49,655 bases of DNA. Origin: an uncultured Thiocystis sp. GTDB lineage: Bacteria > Pseudomonadota > Gammaproteobacteria > Chromatiales > Chromatiaceae. Location: NCBI RefSeq assembly GCF_903866365.1, contig NZ_CAIPNF010000281.1, forward strand, positions 1 through 49,655, in the 5' to 3' direction. This document shows, piece after piece, positions 1-8,885 of the stretch. Below the pieces are notes generated by a model. The model was given only the letters and a program-made list of their open reading frames with translations, had not been told where the DNA came from and did no database searches. Positions within the stretch are counted from its first letter, which is position 1. The number at the start of each line of letters is the position of its first letter. Made by a program: the position numbers and the translations under genes.

Positions 1-792
1 GCAGCGTTGGCACTCGGCGATGTCGTTCAGGACGATCCACCACCGGGGCGCGTCATTTTCGTTCGGTGGCGCGAGGCTGGTCACCAGACGGACCCAGCGC
101 GGTTCGCCGTCTTTCCGTTGCACACGCAGTTCGCAGGACTGTCGCTCGCTGGTGACCCAGAGTCGGCGGCAGCAGTGATAGAAGATGTCCTGATCCTCGG
201 GGAGGATAAACGAGGTCAGCGGTTGACCGATCAGGTTGTCCTGCGATGAGTTCAGGAGGGCAGTCGCCATCAAGTTGGACTCCCGAATCAACCCGGCGTC
301 GCTGAGGATCAAATAGTTCATCGGGGCCAGATTAAAGAGGTCGACAGAACGCGCCAGCAACATCTCCAGGACATTCCTGGCTCGTCGCAGTTCTTCGTTC
401 TGCGCCGCCAGCTCAGCCTGATGTGTGTATGGATCATCGATCGGCGACTCCGACCGCGCTGGCCTGAAGGCGTTCGCCGCTGGCAGCCGAATGGTCGCAA
501 AGCGTGCCTTTATCGGGGGAGGGGCAATGTCGCTGACTGCTTCCAGCAGGGGCATGCATTCGGTCCGAATCTGCCTGAGATGTTGCAGATATTGCCACCA
601 TTCCATCGCTGCGGCGCGAACGTCATCAAGCGTTATGCCGACAACGAAATGGTCGACATGTGCTTGCATGATCCGCTTGAACTCGACCGCGAACCCATCG
701 AGATCTAAATCCCGGGCGGCGAGAATAGCTTTCTTGGCCTCCCGATTGGATGCAATCTTGCTGAAATGCTTCGGAAGATCGATGTGGCGCAT
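1..792 (-). CDS. PAS-domain protein, C-terminus beyond the window
   Basis: The frame is open from an ATG at 792 to the window edge, giving 264 residues without a stop. Residues 1-120 match no family I know. Residues 121-148 (HQAELAAQNEELRRARNVLE) look like a short coiled coil. Residues about 150-260 look like a PAS fold, with LAPMNYLILSDAGLI, a KDGEPRWVRL strand and a terminal WWIVLNDIAE strand. Such proteins usually continue into another PAS, GGDEF, EAL or kinase domain, which is not visible here, so the output is unknown. The start lies 15 nt after the pdxJ stop behind AAGAGAT, so it is probably the last gene of the lepA-pdxJ operon. In many relatives acpS sits after pdxJ; here this gene takes that place. 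Confidence 0.75.
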   Translation of the reverse strand, partial: MRHIDLPKHFSKIASNREAKKAILAARDLDLDGFAVEFKRIMQAHVDHFVVGITLDDVRAAAMEWWQYLQHLRQIRTECMPLLEAVSDIAPPPIKARFATIRLPAANAFRPARSESPIDDPYTHQAELAAQNEELRRARNVLEMLLARSVDLFNLAPMNYLILSDAGLIRESNLMATALLNSSQDNLIGQPLTSFILPEDQDIFYHCCRRLWVTSERQSCELRVQRKDGEPRWVRLVTSLAPPNENDAPRWWIVLNDIAECQRC

Positions 793-807
793 GAGCGGTT
801 GATCTCT

Positions 808-1563
808 TTACGCGTCAAACGGCGTCTGGATGATGCGCTTCATGTCCCGCACCGCCCGATCCAGCCCGACGAACAGCGCCCGCGCGATGATGGAGTGGCC
901 GATATTGAGTTCGCGCACGCCGGGAATGGCCGCGACCGCCCGGACGTTGCGATAGTCGAGTCCATGTCCGGCATTGACCTCCAGACCCAGCGCCAGCCCC
1001 AGCTCGACGGCCTGACGGATGCGCGTCAGGGCATCCGCCCGCTCGCGCGGCGTGCGTGCATCGGCATAGTGTCCGGTGTGAATCTCGATGACTGGCGCCC
1101 CCACCGCGCACGCCGCTTCGAGTTGCGCCGGTTCCGCGTCGATGAACAGCGAGACCCGAATGCCGGCCTCGGTCAGCCGCGCGCGGAAGTCGGTCAGATG
1201 GGCCTGATTGCCGGCCACGTCCAGACCGCCCTCGGTCGTCAGTTCCTCCCGCCGTTCCGGAACCAGACACACGTCCGCCGGCTGGAGACGGCAGGCGATC
1301 GCACCCATCCCGGCGGTTGCGGCCATCTCCAGGTTCATGCGGGTGTGGAGGATGTCGCGCAGCAGTTCCACGTCCCGATCCTGGATATGCCGGCGATCCT
1401 CGCGCAGATGCAGCGTGATGGAATCCGCGCCGGCCTGTTCGGCCACCAGCGCGGCCTGAATCGGCTCGGGGTAACGGGTACCGCGCGCCTGTCGAACGGT
1501 GGCGACATGGTCGATATTGACGCCCAGCAGCATTTCGTTGGGGCGTTGAATGTCCGTTAGCAT
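808..1563 (-). CDS. pdxJ: Pyridoxine 5'-phosphate synthase PdxJ
   Basis: PdxJ condenses 1-deoxyxylulose 5-phosphate with 3-amino-2-oxopropyl phosphate to form pyridoxine 5'-phosphate, the ring-closing step of PLP synthesis in the cytoplasm. The protein has the family start [18 protein letters not shown], the [14 protein letters not shown] phosphate and active-site segment, [19 protein letters not shown] and the ending [11 protein letters not shown]...[13 protein letters not shown] chose the ATG at 1563 ([10 protein letters not shown]), which gives 251 residues against about 243 in E. coli. The frame stays open to 1671, but that would overlap recO, and an ATG at 1575 is also possible. It follows recO by about 70 nt in the lepA-to-pdxJ operon. 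Confidence 0.95.
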   Translation of the reverse strand: MLTDIQRPNEMLLGVNIDHVATVRQARGTRYPEPIQAALVAEQAGADSITLHLREDRRHIQDRDVELLRDILHTRMNLEMAATAGMGAIACRLQPADVCLVPERREELTTEGGLDVAGNQAHLTDFRARLTEAGIRVSLFIDAEPAQLEAACAVGAPVIEIHTGHYADARTPRERADALTRIRQAVELGLALGLEVNAGHGLDYRNVRAVAAIPGVRELNIGHSIIARALFVGLDRAVRDMKRIIQTPFDA

Positions 1564-1624
1564 TGAGGTTTCCATTGCAGTTAAAGGACGTGTCGTCGAT
1601 GGTCGTGCGATTGCGCCTGGCATG

Positions 1625-1636
1625 AGACGCGGTTTA
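1625..1636 (-). repeat. Copy of the TAAACCGCGTCC motif at the recO stop
   Basis: On the minus strand this reads TAAACCGCGTCT and its first three bases are the recO stop codon. It matches 11 of 12 bases of the copy at the lepB stop. See the finding on this motif. Confidence 0.5.
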
Positions 1637-2392
1637 TTGGGCGAGGGCTTCGGTCGGATTCCGGGCGCCATACCAGCGTCGATAGAGTTCGCGACTGTTC
1701 AGCGGGCGCTCGCCCAGATAGTGCGCCAGTATCCCGCGCAGCAGGATCCGTGCCTCCCGTCGCTGCGCGGGATCCAGATCCTCGCCCCGCGTCAGGGCCA
1801 GCAGCGTCGCGCCGGACAGCACCGGCCCCGTCTCGACCGCCGCCGCCCGGCGTAATCCCCGTTCCGCCTCGTAGCGATAAGACCGCTCCGCCAGCACGGG
1901 TTCGCGACCGCCCGCCTCCCGATCCAGGGTCGGAGCATAGCCCAATTCGCCCAACAGACGCAGCTCGAACCGACGCAGCGGCGTCTCAAGCTCGCCGCCC
2001 TCGGCCAGACGCGCGAGCGCGTCCTGATAGAAGGCGAAAAGCGGGTCATGCGCCTCGTGCCGGGCAAGCAGGCGAATCAGCAGTTCATTGAGATAAAAAC
2101 CGCCCAGCAGGGCGCGCCCTTCGAGCGCGATCGGGCGACCCGCGCCCTCGCTGCGGGTCAGGGTACGAACCTCGCCGCGCCCGACCGCCGAGAGCCACAA
2201 GGGCTGAAAGGGTTGCAGCAGCGCACTCGCCGGATTGCGCGGCCGACGCGCGCCCTTGGCGATCGCGGCAAAGCGTCCGAGACCAATCCCAAAGACCTCC
2301 AGCAGCAGACTGGTATTGGTATAGTCGCGCCGGTGCAGGACGAACGCCTGGAAGAGTCCATCGCGAGCAGGCGCGGGGACGAGTCCGCTCAT
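1634..2392 (-). CDS. recO: DNA repair protein RecO
   Basis: RecO works with RecF and RecR to load RecA on SSB-coated gaps and anneals single strands. The N-terminus carries the typical OB-fold start ([21 protein letters not shown], residues 15-35, followed by a basic [10 protein letters not shown] segment). The C-terminal helical part has [14 protein letters not shown], which is typical of the family. The length is 252 residues, slightly above the E. coli protein (242). It begins 14 nt after the era stop and precedes pdxJ, the standard gammaproteobacterial order era-recO-pdxJ. The zinc-binding cysteines found in some RecO proteins are absent, as is usual in this class. Confidence 0.95.
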   Translation of the reverse strand: MSGLVPAPARDGLFQAFVLHRRDYTNTSLLLEVFGIGLGRFAAIAKGARRPRNPASALLQPFQPLWLSAVGRGEVRTLTRSEGAGRPIALEGRALLGGFYLNELLIRLLARHEAHDPLFAFYQDALARLAEGGELETPLRRFELRLLGELGYAPTLDREAGGREPVLAERSYRYEAERGLRRAAAVETGPVLSGATLLALTRGEDLDPAQRREARILLRGILAHYLGERPLNSRELYRRWYGARNPTEALAQ

Positions 2393-2406
2393 ATCGTTGT
2401 TAAGGT

Positions 2407-3342
2407 TTAATGGTCTTCGCTATACCCGAGACTGGCGATGGCCGCCTCGTCGCTCGACCAACTCTTCTTGATCTTAACCCAGACTTCCAGATGCACCGGG
2501 CAGCCGAACAGCTTCTGCATCTCCTGGCGGGCCTGACTGGCCGCCGCCTTGAGCGCCTCGCCCTGCTTGCCGATAATGATCGCCTTCTGGCTCGCGCGTT
2601 CCACCCAGATCAACGCATGGATCTGGTAGCGTCCGTCCGCCTGCTCGAAGCGTTCGATCTCGACCGATGTCCGGTAAGGGAGTTCCTCGCCATAACGCTG
2701 CATCAGTTGCTCGCGCACCAGTTCGGCGGCAAAGAAGCGTTCGGAACGGTCGGTGAGCTGATCCTCCGGAAACAGCGGTGCGCCCTTCGGCAGGGCCGCC
2801 AGCACCGCCTGTTCCAGTGCCTCGACCTGATCCCCGTGGGTCGCGGAGACCGGGATCAGGGCCACAAAATCATGCCGTTTGGACAGGGTTTGCAGATAGG
2901 GAAGCAAGGCCTGCTTGTCGGCCACCCGATCAACCTTGTTGACCACCGCGATCGCCGGCACGCCGGCCAGGGCGACCGCCTCCAGCGCCTTGGCGTCTTC
3001 CTCGGTCCAGCGCAGCGCCTCGACGACCAGCAGGGCCAGATTAGTGTCGCTGAGCGTCGTGCGCGCGGCGCGATTCAGATAGCGGTTGAGCGCGCTGCCG
3101 CCGCGCTGATGGATGCCGGGCGTATCGACGAACAGGATCTGACCCTCGGGACGGGTCTTGATGCCGAGGATGGAATGGCGCGTGGTCTGGGCCTTGTGGG
3201 AGGTGATGGCCAGTTTCTGGCCAAGGATGCGATTGAGCAGCGTCGATTTTCCCACATTGGGGCGGCCGACGATGGCCACGTAGCCGCAATGTCCGGGCGC
3301 GGCGTCGGCGACACTCTCGTCCGGCAGCTTTTGGTCGGTCAT
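2407..3342 (-). CDS. era: Ribosome-assembly GTPase Era
   Basis: Era is a GTPase that binds 16S rRNA near its 3' end and helps mature the 30S subunit. The sequence shows G1 GRPNVGKS (26-33), G3 DTPG (73-76), G4 NKVD (135-138) and G5 SAT (166-168). A C-terminal KH domain (about 215-300) includes IIIGKQGEALK and HLEVWVKIKKSW. I set the start at the ATG at 3342, whose ATGA overlaps the rnc stop. The frame stays open to 3444, but that would run into rnc. The protein is 311 residues (E. coli 301) with a short acidic N-terminal extension. Translation is probably coupled to rnc. Confidence 0.97.
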   Translation of the reverse strand: MTDQKLPDESVADAAPGHCGYVAIVGRPNVGKSTLLNRILGQKLAITSHKAQTTRHSILGIKTRPEGQILFVDTPGIHQRGGSALNRYLNRAARTTLSDTNLALLVVEALRWTEEDAKALEAVALAGVPAIAVVNKVDRVADKQALLPYLQTLSKRHDFVALIPVSATHGDQVEALEQAVLAALPKGAPLFPEDQLTDRSERFFAAELVREQLMQRYGEELPYRTSVEIERFEQADGRYQIHALIWVERASQKAIIIGKQGEALKAAASQARQEMQKLFGCPVHLEVWVKIKKSWSSDEAAIASLGYSEDH

Positions 3343-4013
3343 TTTTCGATTTGCTCCAACATGGCCTGGGCGGCCGACTGCTCGGCGCGCCGGCGGCTGC
3401 TGCCCGCGCCGAAGGTGCGAAGATTCCTGTCGGTCAACAGACAACTGACGGTAAAGATCTGATCGTGCTGGTCGCCGCCGATCTCGGTCACGGCATAGTC
3501 AGGCAGGGGCCATTTACGCGACTGCAACCACTCCTGGAGACGGGTTTTCGGATCCTTGCCCGACTGCTCCGCGCCGGTGTCGTCGAGCCGCTCGGCGAAC
3601 AGCGCCATGACCACGGTTTGCGTGGCCGCGAAACCGGCATCCAGATAGACGGCGCCCAGCACGGCCTCCAGCGCATCCGCCAGGATGGAATCGCGCGCAT
3701 GACCGCCGGTGCGCAACTCGCCCGCGCCCAGTCTCAAATAATCGCCAAGACGCAGGCCGCGCGCCAGACCCGCCAGCGATTCGCGTTTCACCAGCGAGGC
3801 CCGCATGCGACTCAGGGTGCCCTCGTCGGCCTCGGGAAAACGCGCCCACAGCGCCTCGGCGATCATGAAACCGATCAGGGCATCGCCGAGAAATTCCAGT
3901 CGTTCGTTATTGAACGCCCCCGCGCTGCGGTGCGTCAGTCCCTGTTCAAGCAGGTCTTCGCGTTTGAATGAATGCCCCAGGGCAAGCGCCAGCCGGCGTG
4001 GATCCGCGTTCAC
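3339..4013 (-). CDS. rnc: Ribonuclease III
   Basis: RNase III cuts double-stranded RNA, including 16S and 23S precursors and regulatory duplexes. The signature NERLEFLGDALIGF (36-49) contains the metal-binding glutamate and aspartate. A second acidic cluster, DALEAVLGAVYLD, holds the other metal ligands. A C-terminal dsRNA-binding domain (about 150-224) has DPKTRLQEWLQ and GAGSSRRRAEQSAAQAML. The length, 224 residues, is close to that of E. coli (226). The start codon is GTG and overlaps the upstream DUF4845 stop as GTGA; the rnc stop overlaps the era start as ATGA. The operon is therefore tightly coupled. Confidence 0.97.
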   Translation of the reverse strand: MNADPRRLALALGHSFKREDLLEQGLTHRSAGAFNNERLEFLGDALIGFMIAEALWARFPEADEGTLSRMRASLVKRESLAGLARGLRLGDYLRLGAGELRTGGHARDSILADALEAVLGAVYLDAGFAATQTVVMALFAERLDDTGAEQSGKDPKTRLQEWLQSRKWPLPDYAVTEIGGDQHDQIFTVSCLLTDRNLRTFGAGSSRRRAEQSAAQAMLEQIEK

Positions 4014-4399
4014 TGGGTCTTTACATCCACCTGGTAGGTGAACATCGCGACTGCATCGACATTGAAGAAGAGATGCACGCGCTGTTCATAGTTGACCGTC
4101 ACTTGATAGGTATTCTGTTCCAGCTTTTTGATGTCGAAATCCTTGGAGGTGATATTGGCCACGCTGTTGACATCCATGCGCTTGCCGATCGTATCGGCGA
4201 TCCCGCGCGCCCCGCCCTGGATCGTCTCGGACTGCTCGGCCACGCCAGTCATGATGGAACGGATGGTCCAGAAGTTGAGATAGAGCGGGCCGAGTTTCAG
4301 CAGGACCGTCATGAAGAAGGCGACCAGCCCCACGGTCAAGAGGATACCGAGCATCCCCATGCCACGCTGGCGCGAACCGAACCCTGATAGTTTACGCAT
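4010..4399 (-). CDS. DUF4845 small membrane protein
   Basis: This 129-residue protein has a basic N-terminus (SRQRGMGMLGILLTVG) and one membrane segment at about residues 14-34. The rest, about 95 residues, is probably periplasmic. It resembles the DUF4845 family, which sits between lepB and rnc in many gammaproteobacteria. The RQRGMGML stretch resembles a type IV pilin-like leader, but the Gly-Phe-Thr-Leu-x-Glu signature is not complete. Its function is unknown. The position suggests a role linked to signal peptidase or the envelope. It has a strong ribosome-binding site (AGGAGAGAG) ahead of the ATG at 4399 and overlaps the rnc GTG start. Confidence 0.85.
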   Translation of the reverse strand: MRKLSGFGSRQRGMGMLGILLTVGLVAFFMTVLLKLGPLYLNFWTIRSIMTGVAEQSETIQGGARGIADTIGKRMDVNSVANITSKDFDIKKLEQNTYQVTVNYEQRVHLFFNVDAVAMFTYQVDVKTQ

Positions 4400-4415
4400 T
4401 ACATCTCTCTCCTAA

Positions 4416-4427
4416 GGACGCGGTTTA
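4416..4427 (-). repeat. Copy of the TAAACCGCGTCC motif at the lepB stop
   Basis: The minus strand reads TAAACCGCGTCC, and the first TAA is the lepB stop codon. This is a perfect copy of the motif found again twice in the lepA-lepB spacer. Confidence 0.6.
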
Positions 4428-5267
4428 GTGAATGCCATCGCCCAGACGCGACCAGGCGATCGGCAGGCCGTCGCGCTCCCCGTCCCAATGCATCCAGATC
4501 GCGAAGGCCTTGCCGACCAGATTCGTATCCGGCACGAAACCCCAGCACCGGCTATCGTTGCTGTTGTCGCGATTGTCGCCCATCACAAAAAAGTGCCCCG
4601 GCGGAACCCGAATCGGACCGAGCGCCAGCTTTTGACAGCCGAAGGGCAGATTCGGTGCGTTGGAGCGGGTCAGGATCCGATGCTCGACCCCGTCCAGACT
4701 CTCCAGCGCCTCGCGCGCGCCGGTCATTTCGATCCCGGAACCCTCGCCCGAGAAGGTGCTGATCGGCAGTTGGCCCATGGGCTCGCCGTTGACGATGACG
4801 GTCTTGTTCCGATAGTCGATTTCGTCACCCGGCAGACCGATCACGCGCTTGATGTAGTCGGTCGTGGGATCCAGTGGAAATTTGAACACGATCACATCGC
4901 CGCGCTGGGGCTCGCCGAGTTCGACGACTTTGCGATTCAGCACCGGCAGCCGCAGACCGTAGGCAAATTTATTGACCAGGATGAAATCGCCCGTCAAGAG
5001 GGTCGGCATCATCGAATTGGAGGGAATCCGGAACGGCTCAACCAGAAAGGAGCGCAGAATCAAAACCGCGAAAATGACCGGGAAAAAGGAGCGCGCGTAT
5101 TCGACCAGAACCGGCTCGCGAAGGCTGGATTTGCCCTCCTCGACCGGTGCGCCAGCGGCATCGGCCAAGCGACGTCGGCGCGGCGCGAACAGCAGTGAAT
5201 CGCCCAGCCAGATGCCACCGGTCAGGACCGAGGCCAGCACGAGAAAAGCGGGGAAATCAAACGTCAT
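4425..5267 (-). CDS. lepB: Signal peptidase I
   Basis: LepB is the inner-membrane Ser/Lys protease that removes signal peptides from exported proteins. Two N-terminal membrane segments lie at about 6-22 and 61-77. The catalytic serine is S85 in IPSNSMMPTL, and the general-base lysine is K140 in DYIKRVIGLPGD. The conserved box near the end is GDNRDNSNDSRCWGFV. I chose the ATG at 5267, preceded by AGGA, giving 280 residues. The frame stays open to 5330, but that adds an unlikely 21-residue stretch with no hydrophobic start. The gene follows lepA after a 123-nt spacer that holds an inverted repeat. Confidence 0.95.
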   Translation of the reverse strand: MTFDFPAFLVLASVLTGGIWLGDSLLFAPRRRRLADAAGAPVEEGKSSLREPVLVEYARSFFPVIFAVLILRSFLVEPFRIPSNSMMPTLLTGDFILVNKFAYGLRLPVLNRKVVELGEPQRGDVIVFKFPLDPTTDYIKRVIGLPGDEIDYRNKTVIVNGEPMGQLPISTFSGEGSGIEMTGAREALESLDGVEHRILTRSNAPNLPFGCQKLALGPIRVPPGHFFVMGDNRDNSNDSRCWGFVPDTNLVGKAFAIWMHWDGERDGLPIAWSRLGDGIH

Positions 5268-5293
5268 CTGCGAACCATCCTGATTGAGGGTGT

Positions 5294-5378
5294 TAAACCG
5301 CGTCCAGCGTGGCATGTCGTGTTTACACATTGACGAGACCCCGCAGGATCCAGCAAACGTCTTCGCGGACGCGGTTTA
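5294..5378. repeat. 12-bp perfect inverted repeat in the lepA-lepB spacer
   Basis: TAAACCGCGTCC occurs at 5294-5305 and its reverse complement GGACGCGGTTTA at 5367-5378, with 61 nt between. The copy at 5367-5378 begins 12 nt after the lepA stop on the minus strand. The pair could form a long-loop RNA hairpin in the lepA-lepB message. The 61-nt loop has no gene that I can see. The same 12-mer recurs at the lepB stop. Confidence 0.6.
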
Positions 5379-5390
5379 CGTGATTTGATT

Positions 5391-7193
5391 TTAATTATCC
5401 TTACCGACTTGCAGCACGGCAAGGAAGGCCTCTTGTGGGATATCCACCTTGCCGACCTGCTTCATGCGTTTCTTGCCCGCCTTCTGCTTCTCCAGCAGCT
5501 TGCGCTTGCGAGTCGCGTCGCCGCCGTAACATTTGGCGGTGACGTTCTTGCGCAGGGGCTTGACCGTGGTGCGGGCAATAATCTTGGACCCGATGGCGGC
5601 CTGGATCGCGACCTCGAACATCTGGCGCGGGATGAGATCCTTCATGCGCACGGTCACGTCATGGCCGCGCGTCTGCGAAACGGCGCGATGCACGATCGAG
5701 GACAGCGAGTCGACCTTATCCCCATTGATGAGGATATCCAGCTTGACCAGATCGGCCGCCTGAAAACGCTTGAATTCATATTCGAAAGAGGCAAAGCCCC
5801 GGCTGCACGACTTGAGCCGGTCGAAAAAGTCGAGCACCACCTCGCTCAACGGCAGTTCATAGGTCGCCTGCACCTGACCGCCCAGATACTGAAGCTGCTT
5901 CTGAACGCCGCGCTTCTCGATACAGAGATTGATGACCGCGCCCAGATAATCCTGCGGTACCAGGATATGGGCCTCGATGATCGGCTCGCGCACCTCGCTG
6001 AACTTGCCCGGCTCGGGCAGGTTGGCGGGATTGTCGATCTTGATCAGCTCGCCGTCGCTGCGCAGTACCTCGTAGACCACGGTCGGCGCGGTGGTGATGA
6101 GATCGAGATCGTATTCGCGTTCGAGACGCTCCTGGACGATCTCCATGTGCAGCATCCCAAGGAAGCCGCAGCGGAAGCCAAACCCGAGCGCCTGCGACAC
6201 CTCCGGCTCGTAATGCAGCGCGGCATCGTTGAGCCGCAGCTTGCCGAGCGCCTCGCGCAGATCCTCGTAATCGTCCGTGATCACCGTGTAGAGCCCGGCG
6301 AACACCCGCGGCCGCATCTCCTTGAAACCGGGGAGCTTGGGCGCCGGCTGGTCGGGGCGGGTGATGGTATCGCCGACCGGCGCGCCGTCGATCTCCTTGA
6401 TGCCGGCGACCATGTAACCGACTTCGCCGGCGCTCAGGACGTCGCGCTCGGTCTTCTTGGGGGTAAAGACACCGACCCCATCGACCTGCTGGGTGCGGCC
6501 GGTGGTCATGATCAGGATCTTGTCGCGCCGGCGCATCTCGCCGTTCATGACCCGCACCAGCGACACCACGCCCACGTAGGGATCGAACCAGGAGTCGATG
6601 ATGAGCGCCTGCAGCGGCGCCTTGGGATCGCCGGTCGGCGCGGGAATGTGCGCGACCAGCGCCTCCAGCAGATCCGGGATGCCCTCGCCGGTCTTGGCGC
6701 TGACGCGCAGCGCGTGCTCGGCATCCAGGCCGATGATCTCCTCGATTTCCCGGATCACCCGCTCCGGCTCGGCGGACGGCAGGTCGATCTTGTTCAGGAC
6801 TGGCAGCACCTCCAGACCCTGCTCGATGGCGGTGTAACAGTTGGCGACACTCTGCGCCTCGACGCCCTGGGCGGCATCGACCACCAGCAGCGCGCCTTCG
6901 CAGGCGGCCAGCGAGCGCGAGACCTCATAGGAAAAGTCCACATGCCCCGGCGTATCGATGAAGTTCAACTGATAGGTCTCGCCATTGCGGGCCAGATAGT
7001 CGAGCGTCACGCTCTGGGCCTTAATGGTGATCCCGCGCTCGCGCTCCAGATCCATGGAGTCCAGCACCTGGCTGGACATCTCGCGGTCGGTCAGCGCGCC
7101 GCTGAGCTGGATGAAACGGTCGGCGATGGTCGACTTGCCGTGATCGATATGGGCGATGATCGAAAAATTGCGGATATGGCTGATGTCGGTCAT
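5391..7193 (-). CDS. lepA: Elongation factor 4 (LepA)
   Basis: LepA is a ribosome-associated GTPase related to EF-G that acts on stalled or mis-translocated ribosomes and affects 30S biogenesis. The sequence has the P-loop AHIDHGKST near residue 14, the RGITIKAQ switch I region, DTPGHVDF, and NKIDLPSA as the guanine-specificity motif. The family's C-terminal domain ends [21 protein letters not shown]. The length is 600 residues, essentially the E. coli length (599). It lies between mucD and lepB, the usual position in this class. The ribosome-binding site before the ATG at 7193 is weak. Confidence 0.98.
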   Translation of the reverse strand: MTDISHIRNFSIIAHIDHGKSTIADRFIQLSGALTDREMSSQVLDSMDLERERGITIKAQSVTLDYLARNGETYQLNFIDTPGHVDFSYEVSRSLAACEGALLVVDAAQGVEAQSVANCYTAIEQGLEVLPVLNKIDLPSAEPERVIREIEEIIGLDAEHALRVSAKTGEGIPDLLEALVAHIPAPTGDPKAPLQALIIDSWFDPYVGVVSLVRVMNGEMRRRDKILIMTTGRTQQVDGVGVFTPKKTERDVLSAGEVGYMVAGIKEIDGAPVGDTITRPDQPAPKLPGFKEMRPRVFAGLYTVITDDYEDLREALGKLRLNDAALHYEPEVSQALGFGFRCGFLGMLHMEIVQERLEREYDLDLITTAPTVVYEVLRSDGELIKIDNPANLPEPGKFSEVREPIIEAHILVPQDYLGAVINLCIEKRGVQKQLQYLGGQVQATYELPLSEVVLDFFDRLKSCSRGFASFEYEFKRFQAADLVKLDILINGDKVDSLSSIVHRAVSQTRGHDVTVRMKDLIPRQMFEVAIQAAIGSKIIARTTVKPLRKNVTAKCYGGDATRKRKLLEKQKAGKKRMKQVGKVDIPQEAFLAVLQVGKDN

Positions 7194-7354
7194 CGAGAAT
7201 CTGGACGCCGGGGGCTAATAAATGCAGTGGGGACAGGGGGCCATGACAGCCGGTCGCGACGAGGACGCCAACCGGGAACAACGGCGGTGGCCGAGACCAT
7301 CGGTCACCTCATGAACGGGCCTGCACGGAGAACCGTGCAATAGTAACAGACAGG

Positions 7355-7378
7355 AGCGGATCGGCGCACCGATCCGCT
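7355..7378 (-). terminator. Hairpin in the mucD-lepA spacer
   Basis: A perfect 10-bp stem (AGCGGATCGG at 7355-7364, CCGATCCGCT at 7369-7378) with a 4-nt loop lies about 43 nt past the mucD stop. No T-run follows, so Rho-independent termination is uncertain. A weaker 6-bp hairpin (GCACGG, AGAA, CCGTGC) follows at 7323-7338. Confidence 0.4.
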
Positions 7379-7390
7379 TGGCTAGGTGAC

Positions 7391-7416
7391 GGGGAACGGG
7401 CGTGACGCCCTTCCCC
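7391..7416 (-). terminator. GC-rich hairpin directly after mucD
   Basis: The stem combines GGGGAA (7391-7396) and GGGCG (7398-7402) with CGCCC (7406-7410) and TTCCCC (7411-7416). It has one bulged C and a 3-nt loop. It begins 5 nt after the mucD stop on the minus strand. With the hairpin at 7355-7378 it probably limits read-through into lepA or stabilises the mucD 3' end. There is no U-tract. Confidence 0.4.
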
Positions 7417-7420
7417 CGCG

Positions 7421-8845
7421 TCAGGTCTTCGGCATCTGAATCACGTAAAACATGCGGCTGTCGGCTCGCTGAATCAGCACCGCGACCGGGCGGCCCGGCG
7501 CCAGGGTCTCGAGGATCCGGTTAAACTCGCCCAAATCGTTCACGGGCTGGTTGTCGAGCATGAGAATGAGATCGCCCGCGCGTAGCCCGGCCTGTTCGGC
7601 GGGTCCGGCGTCGATACTTTCCACCAGCACGCCGCCCTGCTCGATCTCCAGCAGTTGGCGCTGCTCGGCGGTCAGGTCGCGCACGATCAGACCGATCCGA
7701 TTGGCGGACAGATCATTGCGCGGTGTCTCTTCGCCCGCCGTCTGCTCCTCTTCGGGAAGCTCCTCGATCTTGACCCTGAGATCGACTTTTTCGCCCCGCC
7801 GCAACACCTGAAGGGTCGCCGTTTCGCCGACGGCGGTCGCGCCCACCAAGGGCGGCAGGGTGCTGGAGGCCAGGACATCGCGGCCATTGAAACTCAGAAT
7901 CACGTCGCCCGGACGCAGATCCGCCGCCGCCGCCGGGCTCTTGGGCAACACCTGCGCCACCAGCGCGCCGCGCGGCTGGGGCATGCCAAAGGTTTCGGCC
8001 AACTCTCGGGTCACATCCTGGATCAGCACGCCCAGCCAGCCACGACTGACCTTGCCCTTGGTCTTGAGCTGATTGACCACGTCCATGGCAACATCGATGG
8101 GGATGGCGAACGACAACCCCATGAAGCCGCCGGTACGGCTGTAGATCTGGCTGTTGACGCCGACCACCTCGCCATTCAGGTTGAAGAGCGGACCGCCCGA
8201 GTTGCCGGGATTGATGGCCACGTCCGTCTGAATGAAGGGCACGTAATTCTCGGTCGGCAGGCTGCGGCCCTTGGCGCTGACGATGCCGGCGGTGGCCGAT
8301 GCCTCGAATCCGAAGGGCGAGCCGATCGCCAGCACCCATTCGCCCACCTGCAGATCCTTCGAGGAACCGACCCGGGCAACCGGCAGACCCTCGGCGTCCA
8401 CCTTCAACAGAGCCATGTCGCTGCGCTTATCGGTTCCGACCAGGGTTGCGACGAACTCGCGGCGATCGCTGGTCCGCACGAGGATCTCGTCGGCGCCATC
8501 CACGACATGCGAATTGGTCAGGACATAGCCATCCGGCGAGACGATGAAGCCCGAGCCGAGCGAGCGCGACTGTAGCGCATCGTCTGGGGTCTCACCCTCT
8601 TCGCCGAAAAAATGGCGGAAAAAATCGTTTAACGGACTGTCTTCCGGCAGGTCAGGAACGGAAAAGCCGCGCGGGGCCGCCAGCGATTGAGCCGACTGTT
8701 TGGTGCTGATATTGACCACGACCGGGCCATTCTCGCGCACCAATGACGTAAAATCGGGCAAATCACGACTCAAGGCAATCCCAGGGGCCAGCGTTACAAC
8801 CAGTAACGCGGTCAGGGCGAGCGACAGGGCAGGCATGGGTCGCAT
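7421..8845 (-). CDS. mucD: Periplasmic Do-family serine protease (MucD/DegP)
   Basis: This is a HtrA-type protease that degrades misfolded envelope proteins and lowers sigma-E signalling. A signal peptide covers about residues 1-26 (ending near GIALSRD). The catalytic triad is H113 (LTNSHVV), D143 (KRSDMALLKV) and S216 (NPGNSGGPLF). Two PDZ domains follow, at about 265-365 and 385-470. I chose the ATG at 8845, which has GGAG 5 nt upstream; an in-frame ATG at 8860 has no ribosome-binding site. That gives 474 residues, the size of Pseudomonas MucD. It is the last gene of the rpoE-rseA-rseB cluster and follows the broken rseC. Confidence 0.95.
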   Translation of the reverse strand: MRPMPALSLALTALLVVTLAPGIALSRDLPDFTSLVRENGPVVVNISTKQSAQSLAAPRGFSVPDLPEDSPLNDFFRHFFGEEGETPDDALQSRSLGSGFIVSPDGYVLTNSHVVDGADEILVRTSDRREFVATLVGTDKRSDMALLKVDAEGLPVARVGSSKDLQVGEWVLAIGSPFGFEASATAGIVSAKGRSLPTENYVPFIQTDVAINPGNSGGPLFNLNGEVVGVNSQIYSRTGGFMGLSFAIPIDVAMDVVNQLKTKGKVSRGWLGVLIQDVTRELAETFGMPQPRGALVAQVLPKSPAAAADLRPGDVILSFNGRDVLASSTLPPLVGATAVGETATLQVLRRGEKVDLRVKIEELPEEEQTAGEETPRNDLSANRIGLIVRDLTAEQRQLLEIEQGGVLVESIDAGPAEQAGLRAGDLILMLDNQPVNDLGEFNRILETLAPGRPVAVLIQRADSRMFYVIQMPKT

Positions 8846-8885
8846 GGTGACTCCGGTCATCTAGAAGATTAGTGATTGAATATTT

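Noticed and set aside
7-708. Plus-strand open frames at the left end (7-249, 421-708, 425-802)
   Set aside because: They are antisense to the PAS-domain gene, which has a recognisable domain and an open frame to the window edge.
5385-7343. 652-codon plus-strand open frame
   Set aside because: It lies opposite lepA, a certain gene; long antisense frames are common in GC-rich codon usage.
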